Assembly (NCBI RefSeq): GCF_029953285.1
Contig: NZ_JASAOI010000017.1
Span: forward strand, 62,001-126,000
Source: Yinghuangia seranimata
GTDB taxonomy: Bacteria; Actinomycetota; Actinomycetes; Streptomycetales; Streptomycetaceae
DNA length: 64,000 bases
Reading direction: 5' to 3'
Position numbers and translations under genes: made by a program. This document shows positions 55,336-64,000 of the stretch, piece after piece. Numbering within the stretch: the stretch's first letter is position 1; each line of letters starts with the position of its first letter. A model generated the notes under the pieces. The model did not search any database and had not been told where the DNA came from. It saw only the letters and a list, made by a program, of their open reading frames with translations.

Positions 55336-55872
55336 CTACTTACCAGCCTTTCCGACCTTGCGGCGGATGACCTCACCCGCGTACTTCACGCCCTTGGCCT
55401 TGTACGGGTCGGGCTTGCGAAGCTTGCGGATGTTCGCGGCGACCTCGCCGACCTTCTGCTTGTCGATGCCCTCGACCGAGAACTTGGTCGGGCTCTCGAC
55501 GACGAAGGAGATGCCCTCGGGGGCGTCCACGACGATCGGGTGGCTGTAGCCGAGCGCGAACTCCAGCGAGGAGCCCTTCGCCGCGACACGGTAGCCGACA
55601 CCGCTGATCTCGAGCTTCTTCACGTATCCCTGGGTCACACCGGTGATCATGTTCGCCACCAGGGTCCGGGACAGCCCGTGCAGGGCCTTCGAGAGGCGCT
55701 CGTCGTTGGGACGGGACACCGCGAGGGTGCCGTCCTCGAGAGCGATCTCGATCGGAGCGGCGAGATTGTGCGACAGGGTGCCCTTGGGGCCCTTCACGAC
55801 GACCTCGCGGCCATTGATGGTGACGTCCACACCGGTGGGAACCGGGATGGGCAGCCGTCCAATACGCGACAT
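55336..55872 (-). CDS. rplF: 50S ribosomal protein L6 (uL6)
   Basis: 178-residue protein near the GTPase centre. [20 protein letters not shown] and the C-terminal signature [15 protein letters not shown] are diagnostic. Confidence 0.98.
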   Translation of the reverse strand: MSRIGRLPIPVPTGVDVTINGREVVVKGPKGTLSHNLAAPIEIALEDGTLAVSRPNDERLSKALHGLSRTLVANMITGVTQGYVKKLEISGVGYRVAAKGSSLEFALGYSHPIVVDAPEGISFVVESPTKFSVEGIDKQKVGEVAANIRKLRKPDPYKAKGVKYAGEVIRRKVGKAGK

Positions 55873-55892
55873 TGCCTATCCTCCTTTCCCGG

Positions 55893-56291
55893 TTACCAGA
55901 CGAAGGCGAGGACTTCCCCGCCCACGCCCTTCTTGGCGGCCTGACGGTCGGTCAGGAGACCCTGCGACGTCGAGATGATCGCGACGCCGAGCCCTCCCAG
56001 CACCTTCGGCAGGTTCGTGGACTTCGCGTACACCCGCAGACCGGGCTTCGAAACGCGGCGGATGCCGGCGACCGAGCGCTCGCGGTTCGGGCCGTACTTC
56101 AGGTCGATGACGAGGCTCTTGCCGACCTCGGCGTCCTCGACGCGCCAGCCCTGGATGTAACCCTCCTGCTGGAGGATCTCCGCGATGTGCGACTTGATCT
56201 TGCTGTACGGCATCACGACGTCGTCGTGGTATGCCGAGTTGGCATTCCGCAGACGCGTGAGCATGTCTGCGATGGGGTCGGTCATGGTCAT
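55893..56291 (-). CDS. rpsH: 30S ribosomal protein S8 (uS8)
   Basis: 132-residue 16S-binding protein and, in E. coli, repressor of spc translation. [35 protein letters not shown] and [20 protein letters not shown] are present. ATG at 56291 or two codons later (56285). Confidence 0.97.
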   Translation of the reverse strand: MTMTDPIADMLTRLRNANSAYHDDVVMPYSKIKSHIAEILQQEGYIQGWRVEDAEVGKSLVIDLKYGPNRERSVAGIRRVSKPGLRVYAKSTNLPKVLGGLGVAIISTSQGLLTDRQAAKKGVGGEVLAFVW

Positions 56292-56345
56292 GACGGCCTC
56301 AGGGCCTTTCTCGCCGCGGTTTCCCGAAATGCGATCTCTCCCGGG

Positions 56346-56372
56346 GCCGCCCCTCCGGAACGGAGGGGCGGC
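56346..56372 (-). other. Perfect hairpin in the rpsZ-rpsH gap
   Basis: 12-base stem (56346-56357 with 56361-56372) with a three-base GAA loop, in an unusually long (184-base) gap inside the spc operon. A second weaker stem (GACCTCCC/GGGGAGGT) lies near 56452-56473. Confidence 0.6.
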
Positions 56373-56475
56373 TCACAGGACGACTGCGGTACGGGACCTA
56401 CAGCGTTTGATACGGCCACCCCGCTGGGAGCGGGATGGTGTGCCGGTCTCGCGACCTCCCGGTGAGGGGAGGTGC

Positions 56476-56661
56476 TTACCAGCTGCTCTTGGTGACGCCG
56501 GGCAGCTCGCCGGCGTGCGCCATCACGCGAAGGCACACACGGCACAGACCGAACTTGCGGTACACCGAGTGCGGGCGACCGCACCGCTGGCAGCGCGTGT
56601 AACCGCGCACCGCGAACTTCGGCTTGCGAGCGGCCTTGGCAATCAGGGCCTTCTTCGCCAC
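56476..56661 (-). CDS. rpsZ: 30S ribosomal protein S14 type Z (uS14)
   Basis: 61-residue zinc form of S14 with CxxC pairs Cys24/Cys27 and Cys40/Cys43 ([21 protein letters not shown]). Actinobacteria often carry a zinc-free copy elsewhere. One base after it begins the rplE stop region, so it is tightly linked to rplE. Confidence 0.97.
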   Translation of the reverse strand: MAKKALIAKAARKPKFAVRGYTRCQRCGRPHSVYRKFGLCRVCLRVMAHAGELPGVTKSSW

Positions 56662-56662
56662 G

Positions 56663-57232
56663 TCAGTTCTCCTTGAACGGGAATCCGAGGAGACGCAGCA
56701 GCGCGCGGCCCTCGTCGTTGTTCGTGGCCGTGGTCACCACAGTGATGTCCATGCCGCGAACCCGGTCGATCTTGTCCTGGTCGATCTCGTGGAACATCGA
56801 CTGCTCGGTGAGACCGAAGGTGTAGTTGCCGTTGCCGTCGAACTGCTTCGGCGAGAGCCCGCGGAAGTCGCGGATACGCGGAAGCGCGATCGACACCAGG
56901 CGGTCCAGGAACTCCCACATGCGGTCGCCGCGCAGCGTGACGTGCGCGCCGATCGGCTGACCCTCACGCAGCTTGAACTGCGCGATGGACTTGCGGGCCT
57001 TCGTGACCTGCGGCTTCTGGCCGGTGATGGCCATCAGGTCCTTGATCGCACCGTCGATGAGCTTGGAGTCGCGGGCGGCGTCGCCCACACCCATGTTCAC
57101 GACGACCTTGACGACGCCGGGGATCTGCATGACGTTCTCGTACGAGAACTCCTCACGCATCTTGCCCGCGATCTCGTCCCGGTAGCGCTGCTTCAGACGC
57201 GGAAGCGCCTTTGCCTCAGTGGTGACAGTCAT
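56663..57232 (-). CDS. rplE: 50S ribosomal protein L5 (uL5)
   Basis: 5S rRNA-binding central protuberance protein, 189 residues. [32 protein letters not shown] and [20 protein letters not shown] are diagnostic. Its ATG overlaps the rplX stop by one base. Confidence 0.98.
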   Translation of the reverse strand: MTVTTEAKALPRLKQRYRDEIAGKMREEFSYENVMQIPGVVKVVVNMGVGDAARDSKLIDGAIKDLMAITGQKPQVTKARKSIAQFKLREGQPIGAHVTLRGDRMWEFLDRLVSIALPRIRDFRGLSPKQFDGNGNYTFGLTEQSMFHEIDQDKIDRVRGMDITVVTTATNNDEGRALLRLLGFPFKEN

Positions 57233-57567
57233 CAGATGTCCTCACCGGTCCGCTTGGCGATCCGGATCTTGTTGCCCTCGTCGTCGAATCGGTAGCCGAC
57301 GCGCGTGGGGACCTTCTTGCCGTCCTTCTCCACGACCAGCTGAACGTTGCTGACGTGAATCGGGGCTTCCTGCGTGATGATGCCGCCGGTCTTGGCACCC
57401 TTGGCGGACTGGCCGACCTTGGTGTGCTTCTTGATCCGGTTGACACCCTCGACGAGGACTCGCTCGAGCTGCGGGTAGGCCGCGATGACCTTGCCCTGCT
57501 TGCCGCGGTCCTTACCGGTGATGACCTGAACCAGGTCACCCTTCTTGATCTTCATGCTCTTCGCCAT
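57232..57567 (-). CDS. rplX: 50S ribosomal protein L24 (uL24)
   Basis: Assembly-initiator protein with a KOW motif ([20 protein letters not shown]), 111 residues. ATG at 57567, alternative Met5 at 57555. Four bases after the rplN stop. Confidence 0.97.
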   Translation of the reverse strand: MAKSMKIKKGDLVQVITGKDRGKQGKVIAAYPQLERVLVEGVNRIKKHTKVGQSAKGAKTGGIITQEAPIHVSNVQLVVEKDGKKVPTRVGYRFDDEGNKIRIAKRTGEDI

Positions 57568-57571
57568 GGTG

Positions 57572-57940
57572 TTACAGCACCTCCGGCGCGAGCGAGATGA
57601 TCTTCATGAACTTCTTCTCGCGCAGCTCACGGCCGACCGGGCCGAAAATGCGGGTGCCACGGGGCTCACCGTCGTTCTTGAGGATGACGGCGGCGTTCTC
57701 GTCGAAACGGATGTAGGAACCGTCGACGCGGCGACGCTCCTTAACAGTCCGCACGACGACAGCCTTGACCACGTCGCCCTTCTTCACGTTGCCACCAGGG
57801 ATCGCGTCCTTGACGGTGGCCACAATGACGTCCCCGATGCCCGCGTAGCGCCGGCCGGACCCGCCGAGCACACGGATGCAAAGGATCTCCTTGGCACCCG
57901 TGTTGTCGGCGACTCGCAGTCGCGACTCCTGCTGGATCAC
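57572..57940 (-). CDS. rplN: 50S ribosomal protein L14 (uL14)
   Basis: 122 residues, [19 protein letters not shown] and the signature [23 protein letters not shown] start at 57940. First gene of the spc operon, 62 bases after rpsQ, so the S10 and spc operons appear continuous. Confidence 0.98.
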   Translation of the reverse strand: MIQQESRLRVADNTGAKEILCIRVLGGSGRRYAGIGDVIVATVKDAIPGGNVKKGDVVKAVVVRTVKERRRVDGSYIRFDENAAVILKNDGEPRGTRIFGPVGRELREKKFMKIISLAPEVL

Positions 57941-58002
57941 GTCTAACTCCTGATCATCACGTCGCGGTGCAGGCCCACCTCAGTGGGCCTGCCCGGCGCT
58001 CG

Positions 58003-58284
58003 CTACTTGGCCTTTTCGAGGATCTCGACGATGCGCCACCGCTTGCTGGCGGACAGCGGCCGGGTCTCCATGAGGAGGACGCGGTCGCCGACGCCGCAGG
58101 CGTTCTGCTCGTCGTGAGCCTTCAGCTTGCTCGTGCGGCGGATGACCTTGCCGTAGAGCGGGTGCTTCACGCGGTCCTCGACAGCGACGACGACGGTCTT
58201 GTCCATCTTGTCGCTGACGACGAGGCCCTCACGGGTCTTGCGGAATCCCCGGGTCGTCTCAGTCATCTCAGTCTTCTCGCTCAC
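58003..58284 (-). CDS. rpsQ: 30S ribosomal protein S17 (uS17)
   Basis: 93-residue primary rRNA-binding protein with [33 protein letters not shown] and SKRWRIVEI. Its ATG overlaps the rpmC stop (ATGA). Confidence 0.97.
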   Translation of the reverse strand: MSEKTEMTETTRGFRKTREGLVVSDKMDKTVVVAVEDRVKHPLYGKVIRRTSKLKAHDEQNACGVGDRVLLMETRPLSASKRWRIVEILEKAK

Positions 58285-58517
58285 GCCGCGCCTCCGGTCT
58301 CCTCCACGCTGACGATCCCGAGCTCGCGCTCGCGCATCAGCGTGTAGATGCGGGCGATGTCCTTGCGGACCGCCTTGAGCCGCCCGTGGTTCTCGAGCTG
58401 CCCGGTCGCCGCCTGGAAACGGAGGTTGAACAGCTCCTCCTTGGCCTCACGCAGCTTGGCGACGAGCTCCTCGTCCGCCAGGTCGCGCAGCTCGGACGCC
58501 TTGGTCCCGGCCGCCAT
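58281..58517 (-). CDS. rpmC: 50S ribosomal protein L29 (uL29)
   Basis: Tunnel-exit protein, about 78 residues, two helices with [20 protein letters not shown] and [23 protein letters not shown] at 58517 overlaps the rplP stop; a GTG sits one codon earlier. Confidence 0.96.
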   Translation of the reverse strand: MAAGTKASELRDLADEELVAKLREAKEELFNLRFQAATGQLENHGRLKAVRKDIARIYTLMRERELGIVSVEETGGAA

Positions 58518-58936
58518 CACGCCTCACCTGCCTCGCGCCGGACAATCCGGCACTTCATCGGCAGCTTGTGCGTGGCGCGCAGAAGCGCCTCGCGAGCCAC
58601 CTTCTCGTTCGGGTACGACAGTTCGAACATCACCCGACCGGGCTTGACGTTCGCGACCCACCACTCGGGCGAGCCCTTACCGGAACCCATGCGGGTCTCG
58701 GCCGGCTTCTTGGTCAGCGGACGGTCCGGGTAAATGTTGATCCACACCTTGCCGCCACGGCGGATGTGCCGCGTGATGGCGATACGGGCGGACTCGATCT
58801 GCCGGTTGGTCACGTACGCCTGGCCCAGGGCCTGGATGCCGTACTCGCCGAACGCGAGCTCGGTACCGCCCTTGGCGCGACCACCACGCTTGGGGTGGTG
58901 CTGCTTGCGGTGCTTGACCCTACGGGGGATCAGCAT
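58517..58936 (-). CDS. rplP: 50S ribosomal protein L16 (uL16)
   Basis: 139-residue protein at the A-site tRNA elbow. [39 protein letters not shown] and the [10 protein letters not shown] end are diagnostic. Confidence 0.98.
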   Translation of the reverse strand: MLIPRRVKHRKQHHPKRGGRAKGGTELAFGEYGIQALGQAYVTNRQIESARIAITRHIRRGGKVWINIYPDRPLTKKPAETRMGSGKGSPEWWVANVKPGRVMFELSYPNEKVAREALLRATHKLPMKCRIVRREAGEA

Positions 58937-58941
58937 CGGGG

Positions 58942-59778
58942 TCAGGCCTCCGTTCCGGATTCAGCGGGCGCGGGAGCCGGCGAGTCAGCGGACTCGGCGG
59001 CAGGCGCCTCGTTCTGCGGGCGACCGCCGCGGGCACCGCCGCGACCGCCGCGCTCGCCACCACGGCCACCGCCACGGGGGCGGTCGCCGCCGGGGCCACG
59101 CGACGGGCGGTTGCCCGCACGCGCCGCGGCGTTCTCGGCACGGACCTCGGCGATGTTCTTCACGTCGCCCTTGTAGATCCACACCTTGACGCCGATGCGG
59201 CCGAACGTCGTGCGGGCCTCGAAGAAGCCGTACTCGACGTTGGCGCGGAGCGTGTGCAGCGGCACACGACCCTCGCGGTAGAACTCGGAGCGCGACATCT
59301 CCGCGCCGCCGAGACGGCCACCGCACTGGATCTTGATGCCCTTGGCACCCGACTTCATCGCGGTCTGCATCGCCTTGCGCATCGCGCGGCGGAAGGAGAC
59401 ACGCGACGACAGCTGCTCGGCCACGCCCTGCGCGACGAGCTGCGCGTCGACCTCGGGGTTCTTGACCTCGAGGATGTTCAGCTGGACCTGCTTGCCGGTC
59501 AGCTTCTCGAGGTTGCCGCGGATCTTGTCGGCCTCCGCGCCGCGGCGGCCGATGACGATGCCCGGCCGGGCGGTGTGGATGTCGACGCGGACGCGGTCAC
59601 GGGTGCGCTCGATCTCCACCTTGGAGATGCCGGCCCGCTCCATGCCCGTCGTCATCATCCGGCGGATGGCGACGTCTTCCTTGACGTAGTCCTTGTACAG
59701 CTTGTCGGCGTACCAGCGCGACTTGAAGTCCGTGGTGATACCGAGGCGGAACCCGTGCGGGTTAACCTTCTGGCCCAC
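58942..59778 (-). CDS. rpsC: 30S ribosomal protein S3 (uS3)
   Basis: mRNA-entry protein with a KH domain ([20 protein letters not shown]). [20 protein letters not shown] at the N-terminus. 278 residues; the last 60 form an Arg/Gly- then Ala/Glu-rich actinobacterial tail. GTG start overlaps the rplV stop by one base. Confidence 0.97.
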   Translation of the reverse strand: MGQKVNPHGFRLGITTDFKSRWYADKLYKDYVKEDVAIRRMMTTGMERAGISKVEIERTRDRVRVDIHTARPGIVIGRRGAEADKIRGNLEKLTGKQVQLNILEVKNPEVDAQLVAQGVAEQLSSRVSFRRAMRKAMQTAMKSGAKGIKIQCGGRLGGAEMSRSEFYREGRVPLHTLRANVEYGFFEARTTFGRIGVKVWIYKGDVKNIAEVRAENAAARAGNRPSRGPGGDRPRGGGRGGERGGRGGARGGRPQNEAPAAESADSPAPAPAESGTEA

Positions 59779-60122
59779 TAGCGGGTCCTCTCCTTCTCGG
59801 CGACAACCACGGTGATGTGGCTGGTGCGCTTGCGGATGCGGTACGCGCGGCCCTGGGCACGCGGCCGGAACCGCTTGAGGGTCGGCCCCTCGTCCACGTA
59901 GGCCTCGGACACGTACAGGTTGTTCGTGTCGAGGTTGTGGTTGTGCCCGGCGTTGGCGATGGCGCTGTCCAGCACCTTGCCGACCGGCTCGCTCGCGGCC
60001 TGCTGCGCGAAGCGCAGGATCGCCTGCGCCTCGGCGGCGTCGACGCCACGGATCAGGTCGACAACCCGGCGAGCCTTCATGGGCGTGACGCGGATGTACC
60101 GCGCCTGGGCCCTGGCTTCCAT
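59778..60122 (-). CDS. rplV: 50S ribosomal protein L22 (uL22)
   Basis: Tunnel protein whose beta-hairpin tip is a macrolide contact. [19 protein letters not shown] and [20 protein letters not shown] are diagnostic. 114 residues from the ATG at 60122, which follows AGGGGA; six more codons are open upstream. Confidence 0.97.
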   Translation of the reverse strand: MEARAQARYIRVTPMKARRVVDLIRGVDAAEAQAILRFAQQAASEPVGKVLDSAIANAGHNHNLDTNNLYVSEAYVDEGPTLKRFRPRAQGRAYRIRKRTSHITVVVAEKERTR

Positions 60123-60169
60123 TGAAGTCCCCTTGTTCATCTCAGTTCGGTTTCCTTGTAGCTCGCCGG

Positions 60170-60451
60170 TCAGCGACGACGCGACTTGCGGTCGTCCTTC
60201 TCGTGGCCACGGAAGGTCCGGGTCGGGGCGAACTCGCCGAGCTTGTGGCCGACCATCGCCTCGGTGACGAACACCGGGACGTGCTTACGGCCGTCGTGCA
60301 CCGCGATGGTGTGTCCCAGCATCGCCGGAACGATCATCGAACGGCGGGACCAGGTCTTGATGACGTTCTTGGTTCCCTTTTCGTTCTGCACGTCCACCTT
60401 CTTGATGAGGTGGCCGTCGACGAAGGGTCCCTTCTTCAGACTGCGCGGCAT
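60170..60451 (-). CDS. rpsS: 30S ribosomal protein S19 (uS19)
   Basis: 93-residue head protein, [20 protein letters not shown] and the signature [20 protein letters not shown]. Starts 11 bases after the rplB stop. Confidence 0.98.
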   Translation of the reverse strand: MPRSLKKGPFVDGHLIKKVDVQNEKGTKNVIKTWSRRSMIVPAMLGHTIAVHDGRKHVPVFVTEAMVGHKLGEFAPTRTFRGHEKDDRKSRRR

Positions 60452-60462
60452 CAGACCTGCTC

Positions 60463-61299
60463 CTAGCGCTTCTTGTTCGTCTTGCGGCGGCGGATGATCA
60501 GCTTGTCGCTGGCCTTCTTGGGCCGGCGGGTGCGACCTTCCTTCTGGCCCCACGGCGACACCGGGTGGCGACCACCGGAGGTCTTGCCCTCACCACCACC
60601 GTGCGGGTGGTCGATCGGGTTCATCGCCACACCACGAACGGTCGGGCGCTTGCCCTTCCAACGCATGCGGCCGGCCTTGCCCCAGTTGATGTTCGACTGC
60701 TCGGCGTTGCCGACCTCGCCGATGGTGGCGCGGCAGCGGACGTCGACCAGGCGGATCTCACCCGACGGCATACGGAGGGTCGCGAACGCGCCTTCCTTCG
60801 CCAGCAGCTGGATGCTCGCGCCCGCGGAGCGGGCCAGCTTGGCGCCGCCGCCCGGACGGAGCTCGATCGCGTGAACGACCGTACCGACCGGGATGTTGCG
60901 GAGCTGCAGGTTGTTGCCGGGCTTGATGTCGGCCGCGGGGCCGTTCTCAATCCGGTCGCCCTGGCGCAGCTTGTTCGGGGCCAGGATGTAGCGCTTCTCG
61001 CCGTCCGCGTAGTGCAGAAGAGCGATGCGCGCGGTGCGGTTGGGGTCGTACTCGATGTGAGCGACCTTGGCCGGCACGCCGTCCTTGTCGTTACGACGGA
61101 AGTCGATGACGCGGTACGCGCGCTTGTGACCGCCACCCTGGTGGCGGGTCGTCACGCGACCGTGGTTGTTACGACCACCCTTGCTGTGCAGCGGGCGGAC
61201 CAGCGACTTCTCCGGCGTGGACCGCGTGATCTCGACGAAGTCGGCGACGCTGGCGCCACGACGGCCCGGAGTCGTCGGCTTGTACTTGCGGATGCCCAT
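60463..61299 (-). CDS. rplB: 50S ribosomal protein L2 (uL2)
   Basis: Large-subunit protein near the peptidyl-transferase centre, 278 residues. [20 protein letters not shown], and the functional His region [19 protein letters not shown] are diagnostic. Confidence 0.98.
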   Translation of the reverse strand: MGIRKYKPTTPGRRGASVADFVEITRSTPEKSLVRPLHSKGGRNNHGRVTTRHQGGGHKRAYRVIDFRRNDKDGVPAKVAHIEYDPNRTARIALLHYADGEKRYILAPNKLRQGDRIENGPAADIKPGNNLQLRNIPVGTVVHAIELRPGGGAKLARSAGASIQLLAKEGAFATLRMPSGEIRLVDVRCRATIGEVGNAEQSNINWGKAGRMRWKGKRPTVRGVAMNPIDHPHGGGEGKTSGGRHPVSPWGQKEGRTRRPKKASDKLIIRRRKTNKKR

Positions 61300-61333
61300 G
61301 GCTTCTCTTAGTCCTCGTCCGTATCAGCGGCCG

Positions 61334-61660
61334 TCAGCCGACGGGTCCACCGAAGATGTCGATCCGCTCGCCCTCAGCCAGGGTGACGATCGCTCGCTTC
61401 GTGTCCTTGCGCTTGCCGAAACCGGTCTTGGAGCGCTTGCGCTTCCCCTGCCGGTTGATGGTGTTCACGTCCTTGACCTTGACCCCGAAGACCGCCGCGA
61501 CGGCCTGCTTGATCTGGGTCTTGTTCGCGTCCGGGTGGACGAGGAACGTGTACTTGTTCTCGTCGAGAAGGCCGTAGGACTTCTCCGAGATCACGGGCTT
61601 CAGCAGCACGTCACGCGGGTCGGTGTAGGTCTTGCTGGTGACCTGGGTCGTCTCGCTCAC
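61334..61660 (-). CDS. rplW: 50S ribosomal protein L23 (uL23)
   Basis: Tunnel-exit docking protein for SRP and trigger factor, 108 residues. [20 protein letters not shown] and [19 protein letters not shown] identify it. GTG at 61660 overlaps the rplD stop (GTGA), which decides the start. Confidence 0.97.
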   Translation of the reverse strand: MSETTQVTSKTYTDPRDVLLKPVISEKSYGLLDENKYTFLVHPDANKTQIKQAVAAVFGVKVKDVNTINRQGKRKRSKTGFGKRKDTKRAIVTLAEGERIDIFGGPVG

Positions 61661-62340
61661 GCCTCGTCGCTCCCTTCGAGCTCGCTCGAGGTGGCAACGG
61701 CGGTCGCGGTCTTGCCCTTGGGCGAGCCGGCGATGAACCGCTCCAGAGCGGCCTTGGTGAAGACCACGTCGTCGGAGACGAGCACGTCGTAGGTGTTCAG
61801 CTGCCCGGGGTCGAGCACGTGCACCTGCGGGAGGTTGCGCGCGCTGAGCCAAGCGGCGGTGTCGTCCTTCTCGACGACCAGGAGCACGTGCTTGCGCTCG
61901 CTGATCTTGCCGATCAGGGTGCGGGCGGCCTTCGTCGACGGGTCGCCGTCGACCAGGGCGGACACGCAGTGGATGCGCGAGTGGGTGGCCCGGTCGGTGA
62001 GGGCACCGCGGAGCGCGGCGGCCTTCATCTTCTTCGGGGTCCGCTGCGAGTAGTCACGCGGCACGGGGCCGTGGACGACGCCACCACCGGCGAACTGCGG
62101 CGCGCGGGTCGAGCCCTGACGGGCGCGGCCGGTGCCCTTCTGGCGGTACGGCTTCTTGCCGCCACCACGGACCTCGCCACGGGTCTTCGTCTTGTGCGTG
62201 CCCTGGCGGGCGGCGGCCAGCTGGGCCACGACGACCTGGTGGATCGTCGGGATGCTGACCTGGACGCCGAAGATCTCCTCGGGGAGGTCGACGGTCCCGG
62301 TCTTCTCGCCGGCCGGCGAGAGAACGTCAATGCTGGTCAT
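61657..62340 (-). CDS. rplD: 50S ribosomal protein L4 (uL4)
   Basis: 227-residue tunnel protein. The extended loop contains [39 protein letters not shown] near the end. ATG at 62340, four bases after the rplC stop region; an upstream extension of the frame overlaps rplC and was rejected. Confidence 0.97.
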   Translation of the reverse strand: MTSIDVLSPAGEKTGTVDLPEEIFGVQVSIPTIHQVVVAQLAAARQGTHKTKTRGEVRGGGKKPYRQKGTGRARQGSTRAPQFAGGGVVHGPVPRDYSQRTPKKMKAAALRGALTDRATHSRIHCVSALVDGDPSTKAARTLIGKISERKHVLLVVEKDDTAAWLSARNLPQVHVLDPGQLNTYDVLVSDDVVFTKAALERFIAGSPKGKTATAVATSSELEGSDEA

Positions 62341-62344
62341 GAAT

Positions 62345-62989
62345 TCACGCCCCCTTGGCCGCGGTGCGGACCAGGACGAGGCCGCCGTTCGGACCGGGGA
62401 TCGCACCCTTGATCAGGATGAGGCCCTTGTCGGCGTCGACAGCGTGGACGGTCAGGTTCTGAGTGGACACGCGCACGTTGCCCATGCGGCCCGCCATGCG
62501 CACACCCTTGAACACGCGGCCCGGGGTGGCGCAGCCACCGATGGAGCCGGGCGAGCGGTGCTTGCGCTGCGTACCGTGCGAGGCGCCGAGGCCCTTGAAG
62601 CCGTGACGCTTCATGACACCCGCGGTGCCCTTGCCCTTGCTGGTGCCCGCGACGTCGACCTTCTGGCCGGCCTCGAACACGTCCGCGGTGATCTCCTGGG
62701 CCAGCGAGTACTCGGCGGCGTCGGAGGTGCGGAGCTCCACCAGGTGGCGGCGGGGCGTCACGTCGGCCTTGGCGAAGTGCCCGGCCAGCGGCTTGTTGAC
62801 CTTGCGCGGGTCGATCTGTCCGTACGCGATCTGGACGGCCTCGTAGCCGTCGGTCTCGGAGGTACGGATCTGGGTCACGACGCACGGCCCGGCCTGGACG
62901 ACGGTCACCGGAACGACGCGGTTGTTCTCGTCCCAGACCTGGGTCATGCCGAGCTTGGTGCCCAGAATGCCCTTCATCTGCTTCGTCAT
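62345..62989 (-). CDS. rplC: 50S ribosomal protein L3 (uL3)
   Basis: 214-residue early-assembly protein. [20 protein letters not shown] and the signature [20 protein letters not shown] are diagnostic. ATG at 62989, 13 bases after the rpsJ stop. Confidence 0.98.
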   Translation of the reverse strand: MTKQMKGILGTKLGMTQVWDENNRVVPVTVVQAGPCVVTQIRTSETDGYEAVQIAYGQIDPRKVNKPLAGHFAKADVTPRRHLVELRTSDAAEYSLAQEITADVFEAGQKVDVAGTSKGKGTAGVMKRHGFKGLGASHGTQRKHRSPGSIGGCATPGRVFKGVRMAGRMGNVRVSTQNLTVHAVDADKGLILIKGAIPGPNGGLVLVRTAAKGA

Positions 62990-63002
62990 CGTCGGTGCGT
63001 CC

Positions 63003-63311
63003 TCAGAGCTTGATCTCGATGTCGACGCCCGCCGGCAGGTCGAGACGCATGAGCGAGTCAACCGTCTTCGGCGTGGGGTCGAGGATGTCGATGAGCCGCT
63101 TGTGAGTGCGCATCTCGAAGTGCTCGCGCGAGTCCTTGTACTTGTGCGGCGAGCGGATGACGCAGTACACGTTCTTCTCGGTCGGCAGCGGCACCGGGCC
63201 CGCGACCTGCGCACCCGTCCGGGTCACCGTCTCGACGATCTTGCGCGCCGAGCTGTCGATGACCTCGTGGTCGTAGGCCTTGAGCCGGATGCGGATCTTC
63301 TGTCCCGCCAT
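63003..63311 (-). CDS. rpsJ: 30S ribosomal protein S10 (uS10)
   Basis: Head protein, also NusE in antitermination, 102 residues. [40 protein letters not shown] and [19 protein letters not shown] are diagnostic. First gene of the S10-spc ribosomal block. Confidence 0.98.
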   Translation of the reverse strand: MAGQKIRIRLKAYDHEVIDSSARKIVETVTRTGAQVAGPVPLPTEKNVYCVIRSPHKYKDSREHFEMRTHKRLIDILDPTPKTVDSLMRLDLPAGVDIEIKL

Positions 63312-63769
63312 GGCTGCTTCGAATTCCTTCTCTCGTACCGCTGCGGATCACCCCCGCTGACGCGGGACTGAAGTCTTACGACCGACCCCCGCGGTCGGGC
63401 GTGTCGCCCTGCTACTCACAAGGCACCCTTGAAAACCCCCTAGGAGGGGCTCTGGGCGCCGAATAGCGGATCGCACTGTCCTTGTCGCTGCGGCAAGCGA
63501 CCGGACATCGATGCGACCACCAGGCTGTCCACGCGCACTAACTGCGGTGGGCGGCGGGGGAGGCAAATCCTCTGCTGCCTGAGCCAGGATTTTGCGCACC
63601 TACAGGTGCACACAAAAATCCCTTGGCCGAACAGGCAACTCGACCAGTATGCAGTACCAGGTACTGCCTTGGCCAATCGAGGTTTAACACCCCGCCATAC
63701 GGGGGTGGAATCTCAACCTGAACAAGGCCCCGCCCGCCGACCCGAGTGGGTCGGCGGGCGGGACGTTGA
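63312..63769 (-). promoter_or_regulatory. tuf-rpsJ intergenic region with structured S10 leader
   Basis: 458 bases without a gene. On the minus strand TTGGCC-N19-CATACT (near 63675-63645) is a possible promoter with over-long spacing. The same stretch carries a perfect palindrome GCAGTACC-A-GGTACTGC (63651-63667). Downstream, RNA stems AAATCCT/AGGATTT (63565-63592) and GCACC/GGTGC (63596-63609) suggest a folded leader before rpsJ. The tuf terminator occupies 63729-63762. Confidence 0.5.
63729..63762 (-). terminator. Terminator of tuf
   Basis: Perfect 15-base GC-rich stem (63729-63743 with 63748-63762) with GAGT loop, eight bases beyond the tuf stop codon. Confidence 0.88.
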
Positions 63770-64000
63770 TCACTTGAGGATCTTGACGACCTGGCCGGCG
63801 CCAACGGTGCGGCCGCCCTCGCGGATAGCGAAGCGCAGGCCCTCCTCCATGGCGATCGGCTGGATCAGGGCGACGTTCATGCCGGTGTTGTCACCCGGCA
63901 TGACCATCTCGGTGCCCTCGGGGAGGGTCACCACGCCGGTCACGTCCGTCGTCCGGAAGTAGAACTGCGGACGGTAGTTGTTGAAGAACGGCGTGTGGCG
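63770..64000 (-). CDS. tuf: Translation elongation factor Tu, C-terminal part
   Basis: Only the last 76 residues are inside the window. Reading [38 protein letters not shown] and [20 protein letters not shown], this is domain 3 of EF-Tu, the GTPase that delivers aminoacyl-tRNA to the ribosome. Stop TGA at 63772-63770. Placed directly upstream of the S10 operon as in most bacteria, but ended by its own terminator. Confidence 0.97.
   Translation of the reverse strand, partial: RHTPFFNNYRPQFYFRTTDVTGVVTLPEGTEMVMPGDNTGMNVALIQPIAMEEGLRFAIREGGRTVGAGQVVKILK

Overview
The window is a high-GC actinobacterial chromosome core. The presence of bldM, whiD and a ShbA/SigD-type sigma gene beside guaB-guaB3, a GroEL1 with a His-rich tail, and almost universal G/C third codon positions point to a sporulating Streptomyces-like organism (Streptomycetaceae or a close relative; species not determinable). 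No tRNA, rRNA, insertion sequence, prophage or CRISPR array was seen.

Layout. 1-4.8 kb: three tandem Hanks-type Ser/Thr kinases on the minus strand (the first runs off the window). 5-10.6 kb: glpD, a HAD hydrolase (+), guaB3 and guaB. 10.8-13.2 kb: developmental/sigma block, with bldM -> shbA -> small coupled ORF on the minus strand and whiD diverging; a sigma-BldN-like promoter precedes bldM. 13.3-16.6 kb: an SDR, then groES-groEL1 with a promoter framed by two CIRCE operators. 16.6-19.2 kb: DUF6193-like protein, a THUMP-like methyltransferase and a lipoprotein polysaccharide deacetylase. 19.5-32.7 kb: the tRNA-t6A cluster (tsaE, tsaB, rimI, tsaD) with alr and an alpha/beta hydrolase, all minus, but interrupted by plus-strand genes for exported proteins: a lamin-tail/EEP nuclease, a membrane esterase, a YkuD-like protein without a catalytic Cys, and a class A PBP. 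32.7-33.5 kb: a gene-poor spacer with a 23-bp inverted repeat and exact 60-bp tandem repeats. 33.5-42.3 kb: nnr, acpS, EamA transporter/MarR pair with twin operators, GNAT, glmS, coaA, glmM.

42.5-64 kb: the ribosomal superoperons on the minus strand. Transcription runs right to left: tuf (partial), S10 operon (rpsJ...rpsQ), spc operon (rplN...rplO), secY-adk-map-DUF1707, infA-rpmJ-rpsM-rpsK-rpsD-rpoA-rplQ-truA, then rplM-rpsI and glmM. A single-pass membrane protein gene (+) sits between truA and rplM.

Functionally the region joins translation (ribosomal proteins, t6A tRNA modification, EF-Tu, RNA polymerase alpha), protein export and folding, GTP and cell-wall precursor supply (guaB, glmS, glmM, alr, PBP) and the switches of aerial development (bldM, whiD, shbA). 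Many convergent gene ends carry long GC-rich hairpins. Start codons were moved from the longest frame where a Shine-Dalgarno site, stop/start overlap or known family N-terminus decided it.
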